Virus record (IMG/VR): IMGVR_UViG_3300036791_001036
Location: 1-41,979 of that record
Reading direction: 5' to 3' (one strand)
Length of the DNA stretch: 41,979 nt
From: a virus
Each line of letters starts with the position of its first letter. Within the stretch, counting starts at the first letter, position 1. Shown here in pieces: positions 7,285-14,900 of the stretch. The position numbers and the translations under genes are program-made. The notes beneath the pieces were generated by a model that was given only the letters and a program-made list of their open reading frames with translations, was not told the DNA's origin and did no database searches.

Positions 7285-8717
7285 GCGACGCGACGGTGAA
7301 CAAACGCTGCGACTGCGGCGAGGCGAAGTGGACCAAGTGCGGCGACCCGTGGTACATGGGCGCGTTCTGGTGGCAGGGGCACCGCTACCGCGACTGCGTC
7401 ACCGACTGGGCGCGCGCGGTGCTGCACGAGACGATCACGACGAAGACGCGCGCCGAGGAAGTCGCCGAGGAGATGCGGTCGCGGATTCGCGCGGGCACGT
7501 TCGTCAGCGCCCGGGCCGCGCGCAAGGCGACGCCGCCGCCAGACGCGGCGATGACGCTCACGGCGCTGATCGCGTTGTTTGAGCGCGAGGTGCTCGACGT
7601 CAAGACGGGCGACGCCGACGACACGAGCGACGAGACGGTCGAGGCAAACAAGGCGCGCCTGAAGGCACTCGCCGCGTTCGAGGGGTGCGGCGCGCGCCCA
7701 GCGGCGGCGCTCGATTACGCCATGCTCAAGCGGTTCCGCACCAGCGCCGCGATGCGGGCGCAGGGGCGCAGCTCTTGGGGGAAGCACTGGGGCGTCTACC
7801 GGCGCCTGACCCGCTTCGGCGCGCACGCGGGCGTGCTGCCGCGCGATCCGCTCGCGACCGAGGCGCTCAGCGAAGCCGAGTACGACGTCGTGCGGCGGCG
7901 CAAGCCCGAGCCGCGCGGGCGGCGGCTGCGCGACGGCGAAGAGGCGGGGCTGCTCCAGGCGGCGCGCGTCGGCAAGTTCGCGTTCGACGTGCAGCGGCTG
8001 CTCGACGTCATCGTCGCGGCGCTCGAATGCGCCGGGCGGAAAGGCGAGCTGTTCGCGCTCAAGGTCGGCGACTGCTACTTCCCGCCCGGCGGCGACCCGT
8101 TTCTGATCTTCACGGCGACCGAGAAGGGCGCCCGCAAGCGGCGCGGCAAGTCGCGCGTCGTCCCCATCTCGGAGCGGCTGCTGCCGGTCCTGCTCCGGCG
8201 CCTGACGAGCACGATCACGGGCGAGCCGCTGCCGCCGACGGCGTACGTCTTCGGCAACGAGGTCGGCGAGCGGATCACCCGGCTGAAGTCGTGGGAGGTC
8301 GCGATCGCGCGCATGGAGCTGGGGCACGAACCGGCGCTGCGCCGGGGCAACCTCGACACCAAGGCGCGGGCGGCGTACCACGGGTCTGACCTACACTTCC
8401 ACGACCTGCGCCGGGAGTGCGCGAGCCGCTGGCACGAGCGGGGGGTCTACACGCTGGCCGAGATTCAGGCGACCCTCGGGCATACGAACCTCGCGCAGAC
8501 GAGCGAGTATTTGGGCATCCAGCCGGGGTCGCCGTTCGCGTCGCTGCGGCGGTATCAGGCCGAGCAGCGCCGCCTCGCGGCCGAGCCGCTGCCGCTGGCG
8601 GTCGGCTCGAACGGCCACACGTCGGCCACAAGCCCCGACGCGGGGGCGGACACGGGCGCCGGGCCGCGCCTCGTGAAAGGCAACAAAGCGCGTGGGGACA
8701 GCACCTTACCGGACTGA
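7281..8717 (+). CDS. int: Tyrosine integrase
   Basis: 478 residues. The N-terminal part has CDCG and C20, a likely small arm-DNA-binding domain, followed by a SAM-like core-binding domain (about 90-190). The catalytic domain carries R253 (ECAGRKGE), K290, the box HDLR (H374, R377), H401 in LGHTNL and the nucleophile Y410 in SEYLGI. All catalytic residues are present, so the protein should be active. The last 60 residues are a low-complexity tail. It integrates the phage at a host attachment site; the probable attP lies just downstream. The gene sits between the two terminase genes, which is unusual. Confidence 0.95.
   Translation: MSDATVNKRCDCGEAKWTKCGDPWYMGAFWWQGHRYRDCVTDWARAVLHETITTKTRAEEVAEEMRSRIRAGTFVSARAARKATPPPDAAMTLTALIALFEREVLDVKTGDADDTSDETVEANKARLKALAAFEGCGARPAAALDYAMLKRFRTSAAMRAQGRSSWGKHWGVYRRLTRFGAHAGVLPRDPLATEALSEAEYDVVRRRKPEPRGRRLRDGEEAGLLQAARVGKFAFDVQRLLDVIVAALECAGRKGELFALKVGDCYFPPGGDPFLIFTATEKGARKRRGKSRVVPISERLLPVLLRRLTSTITGEPLPPTAYVFGNEVGERITRLKSWEVAIARMELGHEPALRRGNLDTKARAAYHGSDLHFHDLRRECASRWHERGVYTLAEIQATLGHTNLAQTSEYLGIQPGSPFASLRRYQAEQRRLAAEPLPLAVGSNGHTSATSPDAGADTGAGPRLVKGNKARGDSTLPD
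8612..8630 (+). promoter_or_regulatory. Candidate integrase arm site, left pair
   Basis: CGGCCACA occurs at 8612-8619 and again at 8623-8630, start-to-start spacing 11 bases. The same octamer pair with the same 11-base spacing recurs at 8873-8891. Paired direct repeats flanking a non-coding stretch beside an integrase are typical of arm-type binding sites. This pair lies within the integrase C-terminal coding part. Confidence 0.45.
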
Positions 8718-8763
8718 GCCGTCACGCCACCCTCGACAAGTACGCTTCCCACGAGGGCAACAC

Positions 8764-8794
8764 CTGCGGGTCGTCGGATCGCGGCGACCCGCAG
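8764..8794 (+). terminator. Strong hairpin downstream of integrase
   Basis: CTGCGGGTCG at 8764-8773 pairs fully with CGACCCGCAG at 8785-8794 around an 11-base loop. No T tract follows, so this may be a weak or factor-assisted terminator of the integrase message, or a structural part of attP. Confidence 0.5.
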
Positions 8795-8872
8795 CCTCCT
8801 GTCGAATTGCTAGCCTTTCAGCGCCTCTAGTCCCCAGCCGCCGCCAACCGCAGCCGCCCGTCTCTACCCGCT

Positions 8873-8892
8873 CGGCCACAAATCGGCCACAA
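8873..8892 (+). promoter_or_regulatory. Candidate integrase arm site, right pair
   Basis: CGGCCACAA at 8873-8881 and CGGCCACAA at 8884-8892, again with an 11-base period, about one DNA turn. They match the pair at 8612-8630 in sequence, orientation and spacing. Confidence 0.5.
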
Positions 8893-9050
8893 CCGCCTTC
8901 GCAGCCCCCGCGCTGCCTTGCGCCTTGGAGCGCCCTACGGGCCTCTAGGAGCGTTGAATCCGGCACCCCGCCACTACACCCCTCGCGCGGCGAGTTCCAC
9001 GCCCCAGAGGCGGCCCAGCGCGCCCGTCAAGCGGTAGAACGGGCCTTGTC

Positions 9051-11738
9051 GTGAACGCGCTGGACCGCTACGCGACCGCCATCACGGCCGGGCGCCTGCC
9101 CGCCGGGAAGTACCACGTCGCCGCCTGCGCCCGCCACCTGCGCGACCGGGCCCGGGAAGGGCGGCGCGGGTTCCCGTACCGCTTCGAGCTGGCGCGCGCC
9201 GAGCGCTTTTTCCGCTTTGCGGCGGCGCTCCGGCACTACAAGGGGCAATGGGCCGGGCAATTGATCCAGCTGCAGCCCTACCAGCAGTTCCGGCTCGGCT
9301 CGATCTTCGCGTGGACCTCGACGCGCACCGGGCTGCGCCGCTTCCGCACGGCCTACAACGAGCTGCCCCGCAAGAACGGGAAGGCGCTCGCGATTGACAC
9401 GCCGGTCCCGACGCCTCGGGGGTGGACGGCGCACGGCGATCTGCGCGTCGGCGATACCGTCTTCGGGCCGGACGGACGTCCGATTCGCGTCGAATGGGTC
9501 GGTCCCGTCCAGACCGGGCCGTGCTATCGGCTGACGCTCAGCACGGGCGAGACGTTCATCGCCCATGCGGCGCATGAATGGGTCACGTCGCGAACGTGGT
9601 ACACCGGGCGGCGCAAGGGATCGCGCGCGCCCTTACCACCGGTCGAAACCCAGCAGATTGCGACGACGCTGCGGCAGAGCGGCGCGCGTGGGGATTACGT
9701 GCATCGCATTGCCGTCGCGGACGGGCTGCAGCTGCCGACCGCGCCCGTGACGATTCCGCCCTATATCCTCGGCGCGTGGCTCGGCGATGGCACGAGCCGA
9801 TCGGGATCGATCACGGTGGCCGACGTCGAGATCGTGACGCGCATGCGCGCGGAAGGCCGGTCCGTGCACGCCGTCTCACGCCACGGCGCGGCGACGCTCT
9901 ACCGGATCGGGGGCCACCAGGGCGCCCAGTGGAGTTTCACGTCGCAATTGCGGCGGCTCGGCGTCCTGGGGCGCAAGCACATTCCACCGCAGTACCTGCG
10001 CGCGTCCTATGCGCAGCGCCTCGAATTGTTGCGGGGGATTGTCGACACCGATGGCTATCTCGGCCCGAAGGGCGTTTATGAAGTCGTCACCGTATCCGCG
10101 CGACTGGCCGACGACTACCGCGAATTGATTCAATCGCTGGGGCTGAAATGTACGCGGACGGAGGATCGGGCGCGTCTCCACGGGAAGGATTGCGGGCCGC
10201 GCTACCGCCTGAACTTTTCCGCGCATCACGATCAGGTCGCGACCGTGCCACGAAAACAGACCACGTGGCAGCCCACGACCCGTCGGCGCAGTCGCGCCCG
10301 CACCATTATCGCCTGCGATCCGTGCGAACCGGTGCCGGTCAATTGCATCCAGGTCGAGGGCGGCGTGTATCTCGCCGGGCGCGCGATGGTGCCCACGCAC
10401 AACTCGCTCGAAGCCGCCGTCGTGGCGCTCTACGTGTCGTTCTTCGACAACGAACCTGGAGCCGAAGGGTACGTGATCGCCACCAAGCGCGAGCAGGCGC
10501 GCATCGTGTTCAACGACTGCAAGCGGCTCGTGCAGTCGAGCGGGCTGCGCTCGCGGATCGCCGTGCTGACGGCGAACCTGCACCGCGACGACACGGCGAG
10601 CAAGCTCGAACCGCTCGGGGCCGACCGCGACTCGACCGACGGGCTGAACCCGCAGATCGTCACGATCGACGAAGCGCACGCCATGAAGCACCGGGGCCTG
10701 ATCGACGTCATGGAGACGGCGACCGGCGCCCGGCGGCAGCCGCTCATCCACTGGATCACGACGGCGGGCTCGGACCCGTTCAGCCCGTGCGGCGACCAGC
10801 ACGACTACGCGTGCAAGGTGCTCGACGGCATCGTCACCGACGAGACGCTGTTCGCGTTCATCGCGCACGCCGACGTCGACGACGACCCGTGGGCCGAGGC
10901 GACGTGGCGCAAGGCGAATCCGAATTACGGCGTGAGCGTCCTGCCCGCCGACCTGCACGCGCTCGCGCACAAGGCGCGCAACATGCCGCCCGCCGCGAAC
11001 GCGTTCAAACAGAAGCGCTTAAACCTCTGGATTCAGGCGCTGACGCCGTGGCTGTCGCTCGACGGCTGGCGGCGCGGGCAGACGGCGTGGACACTCGACG
11101 ACCAGCGCGGCGCGCCGTGTTACATCGGCATCGACATGTCGAGCAAGATCGACCTCACGGCGGTCGCGCTCGTCTTTCCGCCGACGGCGGATCGCGCATC
11201 CTGGCGCATCGTGCCGTGGTGTCTGACGCCGGAGGACACGCTGGACGACCGCGCGCACCGCGACCGCGCCCCATACCGGCAGTGGCTCGCGCTCACCAAG
11301 ATCGGCGCGACCCTGCGCACGAACCCGGGCAACCGCATCGACCAGGACCTCGTGCGGGATCTGGTGCGCGAGGCGGCGGCGCGCTTCGACGTGCAGGCGG
11401 TCGGGCTCGACCCCTGGAACGCCGGGAACCTCGTGCAGCATCTCGTGGACGACGGGTACCTCGTGACCGAGGTGCCGCAGAACCTGTCGCAGATGAGCGC
11501 GCCCGCGAAGGACTTCGAGGCGGACGTGCTCGACGGGCTCGTCGATGCCTGCGGCGATCCGCTGATGCAGTGGTGTGTCAGCAACGTCGTCGTCCAGCGC
11601 GACAACAAAGACAACATCTACCCGACGAAGCGCCGCAGCCGGGGCCGGATCGACCCCGTGATCGCCGCGCTGATCGCGCGCAAGCTCGCGACGATGGGCA
11701 CGATCGTCGCCGACGATCCCCAACTGGTGGTCGCTTGA
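9051..11738 (+). CDS. terL: Terminase large subunit, interrupted by an intein
   Basis: 895 residues as translated, GTG start. After removal of the intein (residues 112-451) the mature protein would have 555 residues, normal for the family. Motifs in the exteins: a Walker A P-loop rejoined as PRKNGKS across the splice point, Walker B with catalytic glutamate in VTIDEAH, and nuclease aspartates in YIGIDMSSKIDL and VGLDPWNAGN. It is the ATP-driven packaging motor and DNA cutter acting at the portal. Because the intein splits the P-loop between K and S, the ATPase can only work after splicing. The small subunit lies 3.2 kb upstream, on the other side of the integrase. No clear ribosome binding site is visible before the GTG. 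Confidence 0.95.
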   Translation: MNALDRYATAITAGRLPAGKYHVAACARHLRDRAREGRRGFPYRFELARAERFFRFAAALRHYKGQWAGQLIQLQPYQQFRLGSIFAWTSTRTGLRRFRTAYNELPRKNGKALAIDTPVPTPRGWTAHGDLRVGDTVFGPDGRPIRVEWVGPVQTGPCYRLTLSTGETFIAHAAHEWVTSRTWYTGRRKGSRAPLPPVETQQIATTLRQSGARGDYVHRIAVADGLQLPTAPVTIPPYILGAWLGDGTSRSGSITVADVEIVTRMRAEGRSVHAVSRHGAATLYRIGGHQGAQWSFTSQLRRLGVLGRKHIPPQYLRASYAQRLELLRGIVDTDGYLGPKGVYEVVTVSARLADDYRELIQSLGLKCTRTEDRARLHGKDCGPRYRLNFSAHHDQVATVPRKQTTWQPTTRRRSRARTIIACDPCEPVPVNCIQVEGGVYLAGRAMVPTHNSLEAAVVALYVSFFDNEPGAEGYVIATKREQARIVFNDCKRLVQSSGLRSRIAVLTANLHRDDTASKLEPLGADRDSTDGLNPQIVTIDEAHAMKHRGLIDVMETATGARRQPLIHWITTAGSDPFSPCGDQHDYACKVLDGIVTDETLFAFIAHADVDDDPWAEATWRKANPNYGVSVLPADLHALAHKARNMPPAANAFKQKRLNLWIQALTPWLSLDGWRRGQTAWTLDDQRGAPCYIGIDMSSKIDLTAVALVFPPTADRASWRIVPWCLTPEDTLDDRAHRDRAPYRQWLALTKIGATLRTNPGNRIDQDLVRDLVREAAARFDVQAVGLDPWNAGNLVQHLVDDGYLVTEVPQNLSQMSAPAKDFEADVLDGLVDACGDPLMQWCVSNVVVQRDNKDNIYPTKRRSRGRIDPVIAALIARKLATMGTIVADDPQLVVA
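9384..10403 (+). mobile_element. Intein with LAGLIDADG homing endonuclease, class 3 features
   Basis: 340 residues inserted after the P-loop lysine; the next extein residue is serine. It starts with Ala-Leu-Ala instead of Cys, ends with PTHN, and has W in block B (AHAAHEWVTS), C at the block F position normally held by Asp (VNCIQVEG) and T just before the final His-Asn. A1 plus this W-C-T set is the published signature of class 3 inteins, which start splicing through the block F cysteine. The middle contains two LAGLIDADG motifs, LGAWLGDG and LLRGIVDTDG, with their acidic residues intact, so the homing endonuclease may be active. Boundaries rest on the splice-junction pattern and the restored P-loop. 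Confidence 0.9.
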
Positions 11739-11769
11739 CGCGTGTGCGACGATTAGCACGCAACCCTGC

Positions 11770-11961
11770 ATGAGCGAGCGCCCGCCGCGCCGGATGGGAC
11801 GACCGCCGCTTGACCCGCGCCACCCGTCGATCCAGGTCACGCTTCGCATGCCCGCGCCCGACTACGATGCGCTTTGTCGTCGCGCCGCCCGCGACCGCGT
11901 CAACGTCACCGAGCTGATGCGGCAACGCCTGCACGCGCGCGACGCCGACGACGACCCGTAG
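11770..11961 (+). CDS. Small ribbon-helix-helix-like protein
   Basis: 63 residues. IQVTLRMPAPDYDALCRRAA followed by VNVTELMRQRL matches the strand-helix-helix layout of CopG/Arc-type DNA-binding proteins. The N-terminus is basic (RPPRRMGRPPLDPR), with GRPP resembling an AT-hook. May regulate the late genes that follow. No strong ribosome binding site seen. Confidence 0.6.
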   Translation: MSERPPRRMGRPPLDPRHPSIQVTLRMPAPDYDALCRRAARDRVNVTELMRQRLHARDADDDP

Positions 11962-12214
11962 CGCCACAGAACGCGGGGCCAGCGACCGAGAAACCAGTCG
12001 GTCAAGGACTGGGGCGGCCGGGTTCAATCCCCGGATACGGCGCGGCGGGCTTGACAGCCGCCGGTCACGCCGGAATCAATAAGGCACGCACCTCGGTCGC
12101 TGGCTCGGCGTCCTGACGGCGCTTTCGTACCCCGAAACTAGACGACCCGCCAATCGCCCCGCACGCTGATCCCTCGTGTGGGGGCGCCCGCCCTGTTTAC
12201 TCCGCTCCGTCCTC
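11962..12214. other. Intergenic region before the head genes
   Basis: 253 bases with no convincing gene. It contains the tRNA-like element at 11995-12034 and, at 12051-12056, a perfect TTGACA -35 hexamer without a good -10 at 17 bases (the nearest is CAATAA, 20 bases on). It may hold the start of the structural transcript, but I cannot define a promoter with confidence. Confidence 0.4.
11995..12034 (+). other. tRNA-like 3' half (anticodon-type arm plus perfect T arm)
   Basis: A 5-base stem CAGTC/GACTG with a 7-base loop (anticodon position TCA), six bases, then a perfect T arm CCGGG-TTCAATC-CCCGG. No D arm and no matching 5' acceptor strand for ATACGGC can be found, so this is not a complete tRNA. 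It may be a decayed tRNA or a captured host tRNA end. U33 is also missing from the loop. Confidence 0.35.
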
Positions 12215-12391
12215 GTGAACTTGGTGCATGACCATGACGCGGCGCTGCGCGGCGTGCTCTGGCAATCACGCGGCCCGTGGCTCGTGCTGCGCGACGTCAC
12301 CGCCATCCATGGCAGCGCCAAGCCGACGGCCATCGACGGAGAGGTCGTGATTCACCGCGACAACGTCGCCTTCCTGCAGGTCTTCCCGTGA
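12215..12391 (+). CDS. Small conserved protein upstream of portal
   Basis: 58 residues from GTG 12215. The pattern DAALRGVLWQSRGPWLVLRD, then a PTAIDGEVVIHRDNVAFLQV end, is a recognisable small family found immediately before portal genes of many siphoviruses. Its role is unknown. The stop overlaps the portal GTG (GTGA), so the two are translationally coupled. No good ribosome binding site is visible, hence the start is uncertain (GTG 12224 is an alternative). Confidence 0.7.
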   Translation: MNLVHDHDAALRGVLWQSRGPWLVLRDVTAIHGSAKPTAIDGEVVIHRDNVAFLQVFP

Positions 12392-13938
12392 TCGTCCAGG
12401 CGTACGGATCGCTCACGCGCTTTGGGCCCTCGATTCCCGACCCGGTGCTGTCGGCGCGGACTGGCCCGTGGGGGCTGTGGGGCTTCGCGAGCCCATACAC
12501 CTACGCCGAAATGTATCGCTCGCAGCCGAACGTGCGGACCTGCGTGGACTTCATCGCGCGCAACATCGCCCAGCTCAATCTGCACGCCTTCCGCCGCGTC
12601 AGCGATACCGACCGTGAACGCCTCGCCGACCACGACGTCATTCGCTGGCTGAACGCGCCGAACCCCAGCACGAGCGCGTACGGGCTGCTGGAGGCGCTGA
12701 TGAAGGACGTCGGGATCTTCTTCAACGCGTACTGGCTGAAGGTCCGCGACGACAACGGGCAGCTCGTCGGCCTGTTGCGGCTGCGCCCGACCGAGGTCCA
12801 GGTCTACGGGTACGTGCTCGTGACCGACTTCGTGTGGACGACGCCCGACGGCCGCCGCTGGGTGCTCGACCCGAAAGACGTCGTGTACTTCGGCGGGTAC
12901 GATCCCTTCACGCCGGTCGGCCTGTCGCCGCTCGAAACCCTGCGCCAAACGCTCGCCGAAGAAGCCGCCGCCACCGACTACCGGGAATCGTTCTGGCAGA
13001 ACGCCGCCCGGCTCGAAGGCGTCATCCAGCGCCCGGCGACCGCGCCGAAGTGGTCGCCCGATCAGAAGCAGTCCTTCCGCGAGCAGTGGCAGCAGCGGTT
13101 CACCGGCTCGGGCAACGCCGGGCAAACGGCCGTCCTCGAAGACGGGATGACGTTTCAGGAGACGAGCTATTCCGCGAAGGATTCCGAGTACGTCGCCTCG
13201 CGCAAGCTGACGCGCGAAGAGTGCGCGCGCGCGTACCACATCCCGCTGCCGATGGTCGGGATCCTCGACTACGCGACCTTCAGCAACATCAAAGAACAGC
13301 ACAAGCAGCTCTATCAGGATTCGCTCGGCCCGTGGCTGACGTACCTGCAGGACGAGCTGATGCGGCAGCTCCTGCCCGAAAGCGTCGACGTCGAGAACGT
13401 CTACCTCGAATTCAACATCAGCGAAAAGCTGAAAGGCAGTTTCGAGGAGCAAGCGAGCGCGCTGCAGGCGCTGGTCGGCCGCCCGATCATGACGGCGAAC
13501 GAAGGCCGGGCGCGGCTGAACCTGCCGTCGATCAAGGACGACCCGACCGCCGATCAGCTCAGCGCGCCGCTGAACACGACGAGCGGGTACGGCGGGAGCG
13601 TCAAGCCGCCTGAGGGCGCCGTCCCCGCCGCCACGACGCCGACGCATGTGCGCGCGGCGACCGCCGACGTCGTGCGGCGCGCCTGGACTCGCCAGAAGAA
13701 AGTCATCGCGTTGTCAGCGGATGCCGCCGAAGCCCGCAGCCGCATCGATCGCGATCGGTGGGATCGCGAACTCGCCGAGGACCTGCGCTCGACCTTCCTC
13801 GCGGCCGGGTACTCGCCGCGCGAAGCCAACTACGAGGCGATCAAAACCGCCGCCGCGCACAACGACGAGACGCTCGCGCACCTGACCGGCAACCGCGATC
13901 CGTTCACGATCGAACGCGAGGCGAGCCTGTATGAGTAA
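12388..13938 (+). CDS. Portal protein, HK97-type
   Basis: 516 residues, GTG start overlapping the preceding stop. Features of the family: an N-terminal region with PNVRTCVDFIARNIAQLNLH, the stem region LLRLRPTEVQVY, DPKDVVYFGGYDP, GMTFQETSYSAKDSEYVASR, the FSNIKEQHKQLYQDSL segment and a long C-terminal extension from about residue 400 with low complexity and a final helical part. Twelve copies form the ring through which DNA enters and leaves the head. The position between terminase and protease is canonical. Eight bases overlap the next gene. Confidence 0.95.
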   Translation: MIVQAYGSLTRFGPSIPDPVLSARTGPWGLWGFASPYTYAEMYRSQPNVRTCVDFIARNIAQLNLHAFRRVSDTDRERLADHDVIRWLNAPNPSTSAYGLLEALMKDVGIFFNAYWLKVRDDNGQLVGLLRLRPTEVQVYGYVLVTDFVWTTPDGRRWVLDPKDVVYFGGYDPFTPVGLSPLETLRQTLAEEAAATDYRESFWQNAARLEGVIQRPATAPKWSPDQKQSFREQWQQRFTGSGNAGQTAVLEDGMTFQETSYSAKDSEYVASRKLTREECARAYHIPLPMVGILDYATFSNIKEQHKQLYQDSLGPWLTYLQDELMRQLLPESVDVENVYLEFNISEKLKGSFEEQASALQALVGRPIMTANEGRARLNLPSIKDDPTADQLSAPLNTTSGYGGSVKPPEGAVPAATTPTHVRAATADVVRRAWTRQKKVIALSADAAEARSRIDRDRWDRELAEDLRSTFLAAGYSPREANYEAIKTAAAHNDETLAHLTGNRDPFTIEREASLYE

Positions 13939-14890
13939 CCCGCACACCTACGACCACCTCGTGAGCTTCGCGCTGACCAGCCCGTGGGCGGTCGAGCGCG
14001 ACATGCTCGCCGTCATTGCGTCGATTCTCGGGCGGCGGATCGCGGGCGACGATGCCGGGGTCGACGTCCTGGCGCTCGCGCCCGTGAAGCGGGAGCCGCC
14101 CTCGAAAGCGGGCGGCGTCGCCGTGATCCCGATGCACGGCGTCATCGCCCCCCGCATGAATCTGTTTTCGCAGATGAGCGGCGGGACGACGTTCGAGCAG
14201 GCGACGGCCGACCTGCGCGACGCCGTCAACGCGAAAGACGTGGGCACGATCGTCCTCGACTGGGATTCGCCCGGCGGCAACGTCCAGGGCGCGACCGAGT
14301 TCGCGCACGAGATGCTCAAAGCCCGCGCCGTCAAGCCGGTCATCTCGCAGGTCCATCACAAAATGGCGTCGGCCGCGTACTGGACCGGCGCGTGTGCGAC
14401 CGAAGTCGTCTCGACGCCCTCCGGTGTCGTCGGCGCGCTCGGCGTGTTCTCGATTCACAACGACCTGTCGGGCGCCCTGGAGAAGCTCGGCGTCAAGCGG
14501 TCCTACCTCGCGGTCGGCAAATACAAAGTCGACGGGAACGAAACCGAGCCGCTGAGCGAGGAGACGCGCGCCCGCTGGCTCGGCGACCTCGAACGCCCGT
14601 ACGCGACCTTCGTCAAGGACGTTGGCATCGGGCGCGGCGTGAACCCCTCAGTCGTGCGCGCGGGCTTCGGCGAAGGCCGGGCCGTGCAAGCCGACGAGGC
14701 GCTGACGCTCGGCATGATCGACCGCATCGGCACGCTCGACGACACGATCGCCCGCGCGATGACCCCGACTGCCTCCTTCCCCTCGGTCGCGGCGTCGCAG
14801 ACACCTCCTGAGGTGGACGGCGCGGGGACCGATCGCGAGTGGCGCAGCGACATCGAGCGGCAATTGCTCGGGCTCGCGCTCGGGCGCTGA
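13931..14890 (+). CDS. Head maturation protease, S49 (SppA-like) family
   Basis: 319 residues. The region around residues 62-170 has the S49 pattern: VIPMHGVIAP, an oxyanion loop DSPGGNV (112-118), the probable nucleophile S147 in KMASAAYW, and TPSGVVGALGV. GKYKVDGNETEP near 196-207 supplies the likely catalytic lysine. It should cleave the scaffold part of the major capsid protein during head maturation. Located directly between portal and major capsid genes, as in HK97/lambda-like phages. Confidence 0.92.
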   Translation: MSNPHTYDHLVSFALTSPWAVERDMLAVIASILGRRIAGDDAGVDVLALAPVKREPPSKAGGVAVIPMHGVIAPRMNLFSQMSGGTTFEQATADLRDAVNAKDVGTIVLDWDSPGGNVQGATEFAHEMLKARAVKPVISQVHHKMASAAYWTGACATEVVSTPSGVVGALGVFSIHNDLSGALEKLGVKRSYLAVGKYKVDGNETEPLSEETRARWLGDLERPYATFVKDVGIGRGVNPSVVRAGFGEGRAVQADEALTLGMIDRIGTLDDTIARAMTPTASFPSVAASQTPPEVDGAGTDREWRSDIERQLLGLALGR

Positions 14891-14900
14891 AGGACCTGTC

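Larger units (their letters stand above)
8718..9050. other. Non-coding attP candidate region
   Basis: 333 bases between integrase and large terminase with no convincing gene. It holds a strong hairpin at 8764-8794, a pair of CGGCCACA repeats at 8873-8891, and at 8956-8973 an 18-base string (GAATCCGGCACCCCGCCA) resembling the 3' end of a tRNA from T-loop to acceptor, close to what is seen in tRNA-Pro genes. Integrases commonly use tRNA 3' ends as target. The crossover core is therefore proposed near 8956-8973, or otherwise between the repeat pairs. Confidence 0.5.

Noticed and set aside
8692-9054. 120-codon open frame between integrase and terL that overlaps the terL GTG
   Set aside because: Composition is proline/arginine/serine-rich without a plausible fold, and it covers the attP candidate. 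Its overlap with the GTG is probably fortuitous.
10148-11773. 541-codon plus-strand open frame inside terL
   Set aside because: It is rich in R, A and G and overlaps the well-supported terminase frame. It is a shadow.
11970-12042. Complete tRNA gene
   Set aside because: The T arm is perfect, but no 5' strand pairs with the acceptor end ATACGGC, no D arm can be formed, and U33 is missing.
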